From Pedobacter boryungensis (GTDB lineage Bacteria > Bacteroidota > Bacteroidia > Sphingobacteriales > Sphingobacteriaceae): a stretch of 64,000 bases of DNA. The notes under the pieces were generated by a model. It saw nothing but the letters and a program-made list of their open reading frames with translations, ran no database searches and was not told where the DNA came from. Below are positions 31,239-40,770 of this stretch, piece after piece; positions within the stretch are counted from its first letter, which is position 1; each line of letters starts with the position of its first letter. Location: assembly GCF_013204825.1 (NCBI RefSeq), contig NZ_JABMKV010000002.1, positions 372,001-436,000 of the forward strand, read 5' to 3'. The position numbers and the translations under genes were made by a program.

Positions 31239-32474
31239 ATGAGCAATATTAATTTAATCGATTCATTTCAGGAGTTTAAAGACTTCAAAAATATCGACCG
31301 CCCTACAGTAATTAGTGTGCTGGAAGAGGTATTTCGCAGTATGTTGCGTAAAAAATATGGAACAGACGAAAACTGTGACGTAATTGTGAACCCAGATAAT
31401 GGCGATTTGGAAATCTGGAGAACTAGAAAAGTAATGGAAGATGGGTTTTCGGAAGATGACGACTTAGAAATCGAACTTGCTGAAGCGAAAACGATAGATC
31501 CAGATCTAGAGGTTGGAGATGATCACATTGAGCAAATTACATTAGAAAGTTTTGGTCGCAGAGCGATTTTAGCAGCTCGTCAAACCCTTGTTTCTAAAGT
31601 ATTAGAATTAGAGAAAGACGAAATCTTCAAAAAATATAAAGATAGAGTTGGTGAGATTGTAACAGGTGAAGTTTACCAAGTTTGGAAAAAAGAAACTTTA
31701 GTATTGGACGATGAGGGCAATGAGTTAATGATGCCTAAAACTGAACAAATTCCAGCAGATTATTTCAAAAAAGGAGATTCGGTTCGTGCTGTAATTTCTA
31801 AAGTTGATATGGTGAATGCAACTCCAAAAATTATCATTTCTAGAATTGCACCAGAGTTTTTACAACGTTTGTTCGAAATTGAAGTTCCAGAAATTTTTGA
31901 TGGTTTAATTACCATTAAGAAAATTGTTCGCGAACCAGGAGAACGTGCTAAAGTTGCTGTAGAAAGTTACGATGATAGAATTGATCCGGTTGGTGCTTGT
32001 GTTGGTATGAAAGGTTCTCGTATTCACGGAATTGTAAGAGAATTAAAAAATGAAAATATTGATGTTATTAATTTCACAAACAATATTTCACTATACATTC
32101 AACGTGCTTTGAGCCCTGCAAAAATCACTTCTATTAAATTAGATGATGTTACAAAACATGCTTCAGTTTATTTAAAACCAGATCAGGTTTCATTAGCAAT
32201 TGGTCGTGGTGGTCATAACATTAAATTGGCAGGTAAATTGACAGGATATGAAATTGATGTTTATCGCGAGGCTGGAGAAGAAGATGAAGATGTGGATATC
32301 GAAGAATTCTCGGATGAAATTGATAGCTGGATTATTGATGAGTTAAAAGCAATTGGTTGCGATACTGCAAAAAGTGTTTTAGCATTATCAGTAGATGAAT
32401 TAGTAAAACGTACCGATCTTGAAGAAGAAACGATCAAAGAAGTGATTGCAATTCTTCAATCGGAATTTGAATAA
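31239..32474 (+). CDS. nusA: Transcription termination/antitermination factor NusA
   Basis: A 411-residue NusA. The N-terminal RNA polymerase-binding domain (1-~125) is followed by S1 (~130-200), then KH1 and KH2 with VGACVGMKGSRIHGIVREL and LAIGRGGHNIKLAGKLTG. The C-terminal acidic tail (GEEDEDVDIEEFSDEID) leads into a single HhH-like segment. It lacks the two acidic repeats of E. coli NusA, as usual outside Proteobacteria. It couples pausing, termination and antitermination and sits second in the operon. Confidence 0.97.
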   Translation: MSNINLIDSFQEFKDFKNIDRPTVISVLEEVFRSMLRKKYGTDENCDVIVNPDNGDLEIWRTRKVMEDGFSEDDDLEIELAEAKTIDPDLEVGDDHIEQITLESFGRRAILAARQTLVSKVLELEKDEIFKKYKDRVGEIVTGEVYQVWKKETLVLDDEGNELMMPKTEQIPADYFKKGDSVRAVISKVDMVNATPKIIISRIAPEFLQRLFEIEVPEIFDGLITIKKIVREPGERAKVAVESYDDRIDPVGACVGMKGSRIHGIVRELKNENIDVINFTNNISLYIQRALSPAKITSIKLDDVTKHASVYLKPDQVSLAIGRGGHNIKLAGKLTGYEIDVYREAGEEDEDVDIEEFSDEIDSWIIDELKAIGCDTAKSVLALSVDELVKRTDLEEETIKEVIAILQSEFE

Positions 32475-32484
32475 CGTGTTATGC

Positions 32485-32514
32485 TTGAATAAATAAGAAT
32501 AAACGTTACTTTTG
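32485..32514 (+). promoter_or_regulatory. Internal promoter for infB
   Basis: TTG at 32485-32487, a 19-nt spacer and TACTTTTG at 32507-32514 match the consensus exactly, in the 69-nt gap between nusA and infB. The leader would be about 25 nt. Confidence 0.7.
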
Positions 32515-32543
32515 TATATAATTAGTAAAAAATAGGATAATAA

Positions 32544-35525
32544 ATGTCAGACGACAAAGCCATAATTTTATTTAAAGCAGCCAAAGAGCTTAACATAGGG
32601 ATTGCTACAGCCGTAGATTTTCTAGGTAAGAAAGGCTTTGCTGTGGAAAATAAGCCCACTACAAAACTTTCAAAGGATATGTATGATACATTACTGCGAG
32701 AGTTTCAGGGGGATAAAATCGTAAAAGAAGAAGCCAATCAGATCGTTATAGGTAAAATTCGTCGTGATGAACCCGAAGTAGCTGAGAAAGCTCCTGAGGT
32801 GCCTAGAAAAAAACAAGAGTTTGAAAACGAAGGTATTTTAATTAAAAACCTTCATTCATATACTCCTCCTGCTGAGAAGCCGAAGGAAGAAAAACCTGTT
32901 GAAACTAAAGTAGAGGAGCCTGTAAAAGCACCTGCTAAAGTTGAAGCTGCAGCGGAAGAGGGATCTTTACCTGGTGTTAAAATTGTCGGTAAAATTGATC
33001 TTAACGATTTAAACAGTAAAACTCGTCCTGCTAAAAAGGAAGAAGCTCCTGTTGAAGTTAAAGCTCCTGAAGCTAAAAAGAAAACTTCGCCAGTTGTTGA
33101 AGCTCCTAAAGCAGAAGCGCCGGTAGTAGTAGAAAAACCAGCTGAAGTTAAAGAAGAAAAAGCTCCAGTAGTTGAAGCTAAGGTTGAAGAACAACCAAAA
33201 GCACCTCAGCCTGTTGCTCCAGTTGCAGAAACGCCAACTTCTCCTGATGATGAAGTTATTAAAGCTCGTTCGGTAAAATTATCAGGACCAAATATTATTG
33301 GTAAAATTGTTTTACCAACTACACCTGATCGTAGAAACCAACCAGTAGCCTCATCTGGTGATAGCGAAGCAGCAAAACGCAAACGCAAACGTAAAAAAAC
33401 ACCTGGTGGCCCTAATGCTCCTCAACAAGGACAAGGTCAGCAAAATCAAGGTCAACAAGGTACAAACCAACCTCGTCCCGCAGGAACACCTGCACCACAT
33501 GTTGGTAACAGACCTGATTTTAGAAATAACACCAACAATACAGCTGGTGGTCGTCCTAACTTTAGAAATGCTAGACCAGGTGGTGCGCCAAGTGGTCCTA
33601 AAGAAGAACCAACAGAAAAAGAAATACAAGATCAGATTAAAGCAACACTTGCTCGTTTAAGTGGTGCAGGTAAATCTGGTAAATTTGCACAACGTGCTAA
33701 ACTTCGTCGCCAAAAACGTGATGATGTTGCATTAACTGCAGAAGAAGCAGCAGCAGAAGAACAATTACAATCTAAAGTATTAAAGGTTACCGAATTTGTT
33801 ACGGCAAATGAATTAGCTAATATGATGGATGTACCTGTAACTAAAATTATTGGTACTTGTATGAGTTTGGGTATGTTCGTTTCTATTAACCAACGTTTGG
33901 ATGCTGAGACTTTAACAATTGTTGCTGATGAATTTGGTTATGAAATCCAGTTTGTAAAAGCGGATGAAGAAGCAGATAGTGTTATTGAGGAAGAAGATGC
34001 ACCAGAAGATTTAGAAACTAGAGTTCCTGTTGTAACCATCATGGGTCACGTAGATCATGGTAAAACATCATTGCTAGATTATATTCGTAAAGCGAATGTG
34101 GTAGCTGGTGAGGCCGGTGGTATTACACAGCATATTGGTGCCTATAAGGTAACGACCAACTCGGGTAAACAAGTAACGTTTTTAGATACACCAGGTCACG
34201 AAGCCTTTACAGCGATGCGTGCTCGTGGTGCGAAAGTAGCGGATATTGCAATTATTGTAATTGCAGCAGATGATGCGGTGATGCCTCAAACAAAAGAGGC
34301 AATTAACCATGCGCAGGCTGCGGGTGTACCATTGGTATTTGCCTTTACAAAAATTGATAAGCCAGGTGCAAATTCGGATAGGGTTAAAGAACAATTATCT
34401 GCAATGAATATTTTGGTTGAAGATTGGGGTGGTAAATTCCAATCGCAAGAAATATCAAGCAAAAGTGGATTAAATGTTGATTTGCTATTAGATAAAGTAT
34501 TATTAGAGGCCGAATTATTAGAATTACAAGCTAATCCTAATAAGAGAGCAACTGGTACTGTAATTGAAGCAACTTTAGATAAAGGTCGTGGTATTGTAAC
34601 TACAGTATTAGTACAAGCTGGTACGTTAAGAGTTGGAGATCCAATTTTAGCAGGTAGTTATAGTGGTAGGGTTAAAGCTTTGTTCAATGAGCGTGGAGCT
34701 AAAGTAAGTGAAGCAGGACCATCTGTACCAGTACAAGTACTAGGTATGCAAGGCGCTCCAACAGCGGGTGATAAGTTCAACGCAATGGAAAGTGAAGTTG
34801 AAGCGAGAGAAATTGCCAATAAACGTTTGCAATTAATGCGTGAACAAGGCTTGCGTACACAGAAACACATTACATTGGATGAAATTGGTCGTCGTTTGGC
34901 AATTGGAAACTTTAAAGAGTTAAACTTAATTGTTAAAGGTGATGTGGATGGTTCAATTGAAGCATTAGCCGATTCATTATTAAAACTATCTACTGAAGAA
35001 ATACAAATCAATATTATTGGTAAAGCGGTAGGTCAGATTTCAGAATCTGATGTATTGTTAGCATCTGCTTCAGATGCAATCATCATCGGTTTCCAGGTAC
35101 GTCCTTCGCCAGGAGCTCGTAAATTAGCAGAACAAGAACAAATAGATATTCGTTTATACTCGATTATTTATGATGCTATCAACGAGATTAAAGCGGCAAT
35201 GGAAGGTATGTTAGCTCCAGAATTTGAAGAGAAAATTGTGGCTAACGTTGAGATTAGAGAAACCTTTAAAATTACTAAAGTGGGTACCATTGCAGGTTGT
35301 ATGGTATTAGATGGTAAAATCACTAGAAATAGCAAAATCCGTATTGTACGTGATGGTGTGGTAATTTATACTGGAGAATTGGCATCATTAAAACGCTTTA
35401 AAGATGATGTTAAAGAAGTAGCTAAAGGCTATGAATGTGGTTTAAACATTCAAAACTTTAATAATATTGAAGTTGGGGATATTGTAGAAGCTTACGAACA
35501 AGTAGAAGTTAAGCGTAAACTGTAA
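32544..35525 (+). CDS. infB: Translation initiation factor IF-2
   Basis: A 993-residue IF-2 that delivers initiator tRNA to the 30S subunit. Residues 1-~80 carry the IF2N-like fold. From about 80 to 390 comes a long Lys/Glu/Pro/Ala-rich and Gln/Asn-rich low-complexity linker. The GTPase domain opens with VTIMGHVDHGKTSLLDYIR near residue 495 and has DTPGHEAF and FTKIDKPGA (TKID in place of NKxD). Domains II, III and IV complete the protein to the typical VEVKRKL end. A strong terminator follows. Confidence 0.98.
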   Translation: MSDDKAIILFKAAKELNIGIATAVDFLGKKGFAVENKPTTKLSKDMYDTLLREFQGDKIVKEEANQIVIGKIRRDEPEVAEKAPEVPRKKQEFENEGILIKNLHSYTPPAEKPKEEKPVETKVEEPVKAPAKVEAAAEEGSLPGVKIVGKIDLNDLNSKTRPAKKEEAPVEVKAPEAKKKTSPVVEAPKAEAPVVVEKPAEVKEEKAPVVEAKVEEQPKAPQPVAPVAETPTSPDDEVIKARSVKLSGPNIIGKIVLPTTPDRRNQPVASSGDSEAAKRKRKRKKTPGGPNAPQQGQGQQNQGQQGTNQPRPAGTPAPHVGNRPDFRNNTNNTAGGRPNFRNARPGGAPSGPKEEPTEKEIQDQIKATLARLSGAGKSGKFAQRAKLRRQKRDDVALTAEEAAAEEQLQSKVLKVTEFVTANELANMMDVPVTKIIGTCMSLGMFVSINQRLDAETLTIVADEFGYEIQFVKADEEADSVIEEEDAPEDLETRVPVVTIMGHVDHGKTSLLDYIRKANVVAGEAGGITQHIGAYKVTTNSGKQVTFLDTPGHEAFTAMRARGAKVADIAIIVIAADDAVMPQTKEAINHAQAAGVPLVFAFTKIDKPGANSDRVKEQLSAMNILVEDWGGKFQSQEISSKSGLNVDLLLDKVLLEAELLELQANPNKRATGTVIEATLDKGRGIVTTVLVQAGTLRVGDPILAGSYSGRVKALFNERGAKVSEAGPSVPVQVLGMQGAPTAGDKFNAMESEVEAREIANKRLQLMREQGLRTQKHITLDEIGRRLAIGNFKELNLIVKGDVDGSIEALADSLLKLSTEEIQINIIGKAVGQISESDVLLASASDAIIIGFQVRPSPGARKLAEQEQIDIRLYSIIYDAINEIKAAMEGMLAPEFEEKIVANVEIRETFKITKVGTIAGCMVLDGKITRNSKIRIVRDGVVIYTGELASLKRFKDDVKEVAKGYECGLNIQNFNNIEVGDIVEAYEQVEVKRKL

Positions 35526-35546
35526 TATTGTTTTTACTTAATAAAC

Positions 35547-35580
35547 AAAGGAGCCTAATATTTAGGCTCCTTTTTGTTTT
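35547..35580 (+). terminator. Intrinsic terminator of infB
   Basis: AAAGGAGCCTAA and TTAGGCTCCTTT pair around TAT, followed by a T-rich run. Confidence 0.92.
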
Positions 35581-35727
35581 AAGGCCCTCTAGCTGTTAAA
35601 CAACGGTTAGTTTTAGTGGATGTTTAAATACCAATACGCTACATTAAACCTGTAATAATTATGTAGCTCTAAGATTTGAGGAGCGATTTTTGTTACTCTT
35701 TTTTATTTACACGACCTACACTAATTA

Positions 35728-36819
35728 ATGTCAGAAATCACGCCCTCACAATCAACAAAGAAGAACTTCGATTTTATAGATTCTATTAGAGGCATAGCAA
35801 TGTTTGGAATTGTATTTGAACATTCATCTGCCTTCTGGTTTATAAAGTATAGCGAACAAAGTAGTCAGGTTATTCAGGCGGGTTATATGCAACTTGCAAA
35901 GTTTGCAACGATTGTATTTTTTTTAATTAGTGGCTTTTTAATCAATTATAAATTCACGGAGTATACACCTTTTGAGTACCTTAAAAATCGCTTCAAAAAC
36001 ACAATTGGTCCTTGGCTATTTTGGATTGCAGTATTTATCCTATTAAAGAATGCGCATAGTATTTTTATGTATTTCAAAACAAGAGATGCAATTTATTTGC
36101 CCCCCACTTGGTATGATGCTACCTTGGGGCAATTCTTTTACACTATATTTTATACAAATTACTGGTTCATTTTAAATTTTCTGATCTGCATTGTTGTTTT
36201 ACTCTTATTCAAGAAACATATTTATAAAGTTGGCTTTGGCATTATCTTAGGACTGATCTCTCTAACGTATAGTGTCAATTTATACTATGGCTGGTTCCCT
36301 GCAGAACATACTACTGCAATCTTTGGGTTTGTGGTATACCTTTGGCTAGGTGTATTTTTGAATAGATATTATGAAAGTATAATAGGCTTCTTAAGGAAAG
36401 TGCCAATGATAATATTAATTGTTGCTGCGTTGATATTATTTTCTTTGGCAACACTCGAAACGGTTAAGCTTATGGAACTGAAAATTGCGGATCCTTACAA
36501 TACTTTACGTGTAACTAATATTGCATATTCAATTGTAATGTTTGGGATTTTACTTAAGCTAGGTTCAATGAAATCCATTCAGAAATTATTACAACCACGA
36601 CAAACTACTTATGGTATATACTTAATTCATTTTATTATTATTGAACTAGTGTTATCTGAAATTGTTAGACCAATGAAGTTGTCTCTAGAAACAATGTCAC
36701 CAGTAAACGCTATAATTTATTCAATTGTTCGTTTTATTATTGTTTATGGATTAACACTTATAATTATCAAATTAATCCTTAGAACGAGATTTAAGAAATT
36801 TATTGGTGTAAAAGGATAA
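35728..36819 (+). CDS. Acyltransferase family 3 membrane protein
   Basis: A 363-residue integral membrane acyltransferase (OafA/YrhL type) with about ten helices. The first helix carries the conserved FIDSIRGIAMFGIVFEH, with the catalytic-type His at its end, and a later GFLINY follows. These enzymes add acetyl or similar groups to surface sugars. Its position next to glf and the glycosyltransferase genes suggests a role in the same glycan. It converges on glf with a 6-nt gap. Confidence 0.88.
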   Translation: MSEITPSQSTKKNFDFIDSIRGIAMFGIVFEHSSAFWFIKYSEQSSQVIQAGYMQLAKFATIVFFLISGFLINYKFTEYTPFEYLKNRFKNTIGPWLFWIAVFILLKNAHSIFMYFKTRDAIYLPPTWYDATLGQFFYTIFYTNYWFILNFLICIVVLLLFKKHIYKVGFGIILGLISLTYSVNLYYGWFPAEHTTAIFGFVVYLWLGVFLNRYYESIIGFLRKVPMIILIVAALILFSLATLETVKLMELKIADPYNTLRVTNIAYSIVMFGILLKLGSMKSIQKLLQPRQTTYGIYLIHFIIIELVLSEIVRPMKLSLETMSPVNAIIYSIVRFIIVYGLTLIIIKLILRTRFKKFIGVKG

Positions 36820-36825
36820 TTCAGC

Positions 36826-37926
36826 TTATTCAAATTCCTTTTTAGCAACATTTAATGCTGCCCCAATTACTTGGTGCATGTCGTAATATTTATATTCGGC
36901 CAAGCGCCCGCCAAAAATAACATTTGACTCTTGTTCTTTGAGTTTTTTATATTGGTTAGCCAAGTCTTCGTTCCTTTTATCGTTTATTGGATAATAGGGT
37001 TCTTTTTCACTGCTCCATTCTAGCGGGTATTCTTTGGTAATTACAGTTTTTGTTTGTTTGCCAAACTCAAAGTGCTTGTGTTCTACTATTCTAGTATAAG
37101 GGGTATCATAATCTGTATAGTTAATCGCTGCATTTCCCTGGTAATTTTCAATATCTAATACTGAGTGTTCAAAGGCTAGACTTCTGTATTGTAAATGCCC
37201 TAAAGAATAATCGAAATACTCATCGAGCTTACCTGTGTAAACAATTTTATGTGCAAGATCTTTATACCTTTCTCTCTCTTCAAAGAAATCGACACCTAAT
37301 TTTACTTCTATGCCCTCTAGAAGCCCGTCGATTAATTTATTGTAACCACCAATCGGAATGCCTTGATATTTATCGTTGAAATAATTATTGTCGAAAGTAA
37401 ATCTTAATGGTAAACGCTTGATAATAAAAGCGGGTAATTCGGTAGCTTTTCTGCCCCATTGTTTCTCGGTATATCCTTTAATCAGTTTCAGATAGATGTC
37501 TTTACCGACTAAACTCAGTGCTTGTTCTTCTAAATTTTTTGGGGTGGAAATTGGGTTTTCAGAAATCTGCTGATCAATTATTGTTTTTGCTTCTTCTGGT
37601 GTTTTGGTTTTCCATAATTGATAAAAGGTGTTCATGTTGAAGGGTAAATTATAGAGATCCCCTTTAAAATTTGCAACAGGCGTATAAGTAAAGCGATTGA
37701 ATTCGACGAAAGAATTTACAAAGTCCCAAATGGTTTTATCATTGGTATGGAAAATATGTGGACCGTATTTATGTACGTTTATTCCTTCAACATTTTCACA
37801 ATAAATATTACCACCTTGATGATTTCTTTTGTCAATAACTAGCACTGTTTTTCCTTTAGCTTTTGCTCTATTGGCGAATGTTGCCCCAAAAAGTCCTGAT
37901 CCAACAATTAGGAAATCATATTTCAT
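36826..37926 (-). CDS. glf: UDP-galactopyranose mutase
   Basis: A 366-residue FAD flavoenzyme that converts UDP-galactopyranose to UDP-galactofuranose. The N-terminal FAD motif is DFLIVGSGLFGATFANRAKA, followed by HQGGNIYCENVEGINVHKYGPHIFHT. The substrate region has GYTEKQWGR and the C-terminal RLAEYKYYDMHQVIGAAL signature is intact. The presence of glf means the nearby glycan probably contains galactofuranose. It is the last gene of a minus-strand glycosyltransferase group. Confidence 0.97.
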   Translation of the reverse strand: MKYDFLIVGSGLFGATFANRAKAKGKTVLVIDKRNHQGGNIYCENVEGINVHKYGPHIFHTNDKTIWDFVNSFVEFNRFTYTPVANFKGDLYNLPFNMNTFYQLWKTKTPEEAKTIIDQQISENPISTPKNLEEQALSLVGKDIYLKLIKGYTEKQWGRKATELPAFIIKRLPLRFTFDNNYFNDKYQGIPIGGYNKLIDGLLEGIEVKLGVDFFEERERYKDLAHKIVYTGKLDEYFDYSLGHLQYRSLAFEHSVLDIENYQGNAAINYTDYDTPYTRIVEHKHFEFGKQTKTVITKEYPLEWSSEKEPYYPINDKRNEDLANQYKKLKEQESNVIFGGRLAEYKYYDMHQVIGAALNVAKKEFE

Positions 37927-37970
37927 AAAATTTTCAGATAATTTACAAGGTTACAAATAGTATTTAAATC

Positions 37971-38846
37971 CTAGTCCTTTTTTCCTGTAAAAGGGCGTAA
38001 TAACTTTTCTAATTTATATTTGAATGTTCGTTTATGCTTTAAAAGTTTTATTTGCTTAAGCTGTTTGTGGTTTTCATGCAGCAGATAATCGTTGTTATAT
38101 CTTAAATAAGTATTAAAAAGAGAAGGTTTATTAATGATTTGTTCTATTATTTTGATAGCCTTCATCTTATTTTCGAACATAAAATCATCTTTACGTGTCA
38201 TTCCTGAAGTGTTTTCCCGATAAAAAGCTAAAGGTTCATTTATAAAAATTGTTTGGGGCTCGTGCTGATAAATCTGCAACCAGAATATCCAATCTTCTTT
38301 TGCTTTTAAATCTTCTCTAAACAAATAGTTAGCAGTTAAATTTGAGGGAAAAAGAGCACAATTTATTGGAATTGTAAAGCGCTTATCCCATTCCATTAAA
38401 ATAGCCTCTTGGTTAAAACAATTTTGTTCGAGTTTACAGTAAGCTGGTTTTTCTTTTTGTTTATTATCATCAAAGAGCAAGAAGTTAGTGATAATGACAG
38501 TATTATCTTTAACCGTAACTTGGCTTAATGACTTTTCAAACTTTGATGGAGCAAGGAAATCATCAGCATCTAAAAATTGTATAAAATCTCCGGTAATATG
38601 ATTTAATCCAAAATTTCTAGCAGAACTTAAACCACCATTTGACTTCTTGTAGTATTTAATTCGTGCATCTTTTTGCGCCCATTCCTTTCCTACTTTTTCT
38701 GTATGATCAGTACTTCCGTCATCAACTAAGATACATTCCCAATTAGCATAGGTTTGATTAATTAATGAAGAAAAACACTGCTCCAAATATTTAGCTTGGT
38801 TGTAGCAAGGCACAATTATAGAAACTTTGTAAGTATTATTATTCAT
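37971..38846 (-). CDS. GT2 family glycosyltransferase
   Basis: A 291-residue GT-A enzyme. It starts VSIIVPCYNQAKYLEQC, with ILVDDGSTDHT as the nucleotide site and QFLDADDF as the DxD metal site (~residues 91-98). GLSSARNFG is the usual loop between them. A C-terminal basic segment probably touches the membrane. Its start overlaps the end of the neighbouring GT2 gene by 8 nt, so they are cotranscribed. Donor and acceptor are unknown. Confidence 0.9.
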   Translation of the reverse strand: MNNNTYKVSIIVPCYNQAKYLEQCFSSLINQTYANWECILVDDGSTDHTEKVGKEWAQKDARIKYYKKSNGGLSSARNFGLNHITGDFIQFLDADDFLAPSKFEKSLSQVTVKDNTVIITNFLLFDDNKQKEKPAYCKLEQNCFNQEAILMEWDKRFTIPINCALFPSNLTANYLFREDLKAKEDWIFWLQIYQHEPQTIFINEPLAFYRENTSGMTRKDDFMFENKMKAIKIIEQIINKPSLFNTYLRYNNDYLLHENHKQLKQIKLLKHKRTFKYKLEKLLRPFTGKKD

Positions 38847-39741
38847 TAGTTTTTACTTTATAAAGTTTAATACCATCTCTAATTCCCCTAATCATTCTTG
38901 AAATAAGGTCTTTCTTTTCCGCCATGGTATATTCTTTCCCTTTTATAATAAGCTTTGTACGATATTTAAGTTCTCTATAAAGGTTTTTATAAAAGAAAGG
39001 ACTGTTTCTTTGTAAAAAATGTTTCCTTAAATTCTTTTTCAATAAGAATAAATTTCTAAACTCATAGTAAGCTTGTAGAGGTCGTATTTTATTTAAACTT
39101 ACTAACCTTTTTCTATACATTTTTGCAGTTTTAGTATAAGCAACATTTGTATAAAGATTGGCTAGTACCCCATATTCTGTATCATCGCCAGCAATAAAAT
39201 AATCTTTATTAGGGAATCCTATTTTTTCTACAATAGATCTGTGTATAAGCATTCCTTCAAAGCAAGTGGTATTTACAAAACAGTACTCTTTATTTCTAAG
39301 CGACATGTTGTTGTGCACAATGGGCATGCAGGTTCTATAATCAAAGTAATGCTCCCATTCGTAAACTTCATCATTATCTTTAAATAATCTTAATGGGTTA
39401 ATACATTTTGATATGTCACCAAGCTTAAGTAGTTGTTCTAAGCAATCGATAAATGGTTCAACATCATCATCCATTGTCCAAATCCAATCATAATTGTTTT
39501 CATAAGCATATTTTATGGCCGTATTAAAACCGCCGGCACTGCCAACATTGCTTTGGGTAATGATTTCTATTTTATCACTAGCTATGCTTTGTAGGTATTG
39601 AGGTGTCTCATCGGTTGACCCATTATCTACAATGCATATTTTATCTAGTGTAATTGTTTGGTTTAATAAAGAAGTTATACATTCTTTTAAAAGATTAACT
39701 CTATTATAAGTTACTAATACGGCGCAAACAGATTGGGACAT
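38839..39741 (-). CDS. GT2 family glycosyltransferase, possible galactofuranosyltransferase
   Basis: A 300-residue GT-A enzyme with VCAVLVTYNRVNLLKEC, CIVDNGSTDETPQYL, and the DWIWTMDDDVEP metal site near residue 95. The WTMDDD pattern and the SAGGFNTAIKYA loop are typical of the rhamnosyl/galactofuranosyl branch of GT2. Linkage to glf, one gene away, supports a galactofuranosyltransferase role, but this is inference. It is coupled by overlap to the next GT2 gene. Confidence 0.88.
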   Translation of the reverse strand: MSQSVCAVLVTYNRVNLLKECITSLLNQTITLDKICIVDNGSTDETPQYLQSIASDKIEIITQSNVGSAGGFNTAIKYAYENNYDWIWTMDDDVEPFIDCLEQLLKLGDISKCINPLRLFKDNDEVYEWEHYFDYRTCMPIVHNNMSLRNKEYCFVNTTCFEGMLIHRSIVEKIGFPNKDYFIAGDDTEYGVLANLYTNVAYTKTAKMYRKRLVSLNKIRPLQAYYEFRNLFLLKKNLRKHFLQRNSPFFYKNLYRELKYRTKLIIKGKEYTMAEKKDLISRMIRGIRDGIKLYKVKTNE

Positions 39742-39875
39742 AATGTATTGATTATCTTGTGCTTTTTATACATTTTCAGTTATTACTTGAAAAGGATAAA
39801 ATTTAATGAAATACTTTTTATAAGCATGCTAATTTACTAAGATAAATAGGGAATTATGGTGAATATACATTAAAG

Positions 39876-40769
39876 TTATTTTAGCTTGCGAGCAAAATTT
39901 AGCCTACTTAGCCAGTTTCTCGGTTTTTTGTCAGGGAAATAGGTTGGATAATTTACCAATAATAACCACATTAAATAGAAGCTGAAATTTTTACTGTATT
40001 CACAACTTATTTTTTCAATGAATTTTTTATCCTTTGGTTTTAAGTTCTTGTAATGTTTAAACTGTTCTAATTGTATCTCTGCCTCAACATTCAGGTCTTT
40101 TTTAAACTGCTTTTTATCATTACTATAAGCGCCACTAGTTACCGAACTATTATGCATTCGATGTAAAGTTAAACACTTGTTTAGGCATGTAGCTTTATTG
40201 TGGTAAAGTGCTACAAAACCCATCCACCAATCATAGTAACCTTTAGCAGGCATGGGTGTAAAATAATCTACAAATTGTTTATCAAATAACACGGTATGAC
40301 CTGTTACTGAATTATAAAACAAGATACTTTTAAACCCACGACCCTCCATGGTAAAAGATGGATTTAGTATCTGCTTTCCCATAGATACTTCATTTTCATC
40401 TACCCATTCAGAATTAGAGAAAATTAACCAGTTGTTTCCAATATTATTTACTAATAGTTCTAGCTTTTGAGGAAGCCAAATATCATCTTGGTCGCTTATT
40501 GCAATATATTTACCATTACAAAGCTTAATTGCTTTTTCAAAGTTTTTATTGAAACCTAAATTTTTTTCGTTTCTATAAATCTTTAGCTGTGCATGTTGCT
40601 CTTGTAATTTTTCTAAAAGGTGATAGGTATTATCAGTAGAATTATCATCAACAGCAACAATTTCAATGTTTTTATAGCTTTGATTAAGTATACTGTTTAC
40701 TTGCTGCTCAATATATTTACTTCCATTATATGTGCAGAGCGCAATAGAAATTAGTTCTTTTTGTTGCAT
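39876..40769 (-). CDS. GT2 family glycosyltransferase
   Basis: A 297-residue GT-A enzyme: ISIALCTYNGSKYIEQQVNS, VAVDDNSTDNT and YIAISDQDDIWLP (metal site near residue 95). The SDQDD form is that of rhamnosyltransferase-like GT2 enzymes of O-antigen clusters. It begins 1 nt after the preceding GT2 gene and is followed by a 134-nt gap before the next pair. Donor sugar unknown. Confidence 0.9.
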   Translation of the reverse strand: MQQKELISIALCTYNGSKYIEQQVNSILNQSYKNIEIVAVDDNSTDNTYHLLEKLQEQHAQLKIYRNEKNLGFNKNFEKAIKLCNGKYIAISDQDDIWLPQKLELLVNNIGNNWLIFSNSEWVDENEVSMGKQILNPSFTMEGRGFKSILFYNSVTGHTVLFDKQFVDYFTPMPAKGYYDWWMGFVALYHNKATCLNKCLTLHRMHNSSVTSGAYSNDKKQFKKDLNVEAEIQLEQFKHYKNLKPKDKKFIEKISCEYSKNFSFYLMWLLLVNYPTYFPDKKPRNWLSRLNFARKLK

Positions 40770-40770
40770 A

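Noticed and set aside
33009..33660. Long antisense and alternate-frame ORFs within infB
   Set aside because: They come from the low-complexity Lys/Glu/Pro linker and have no features of real proteins.
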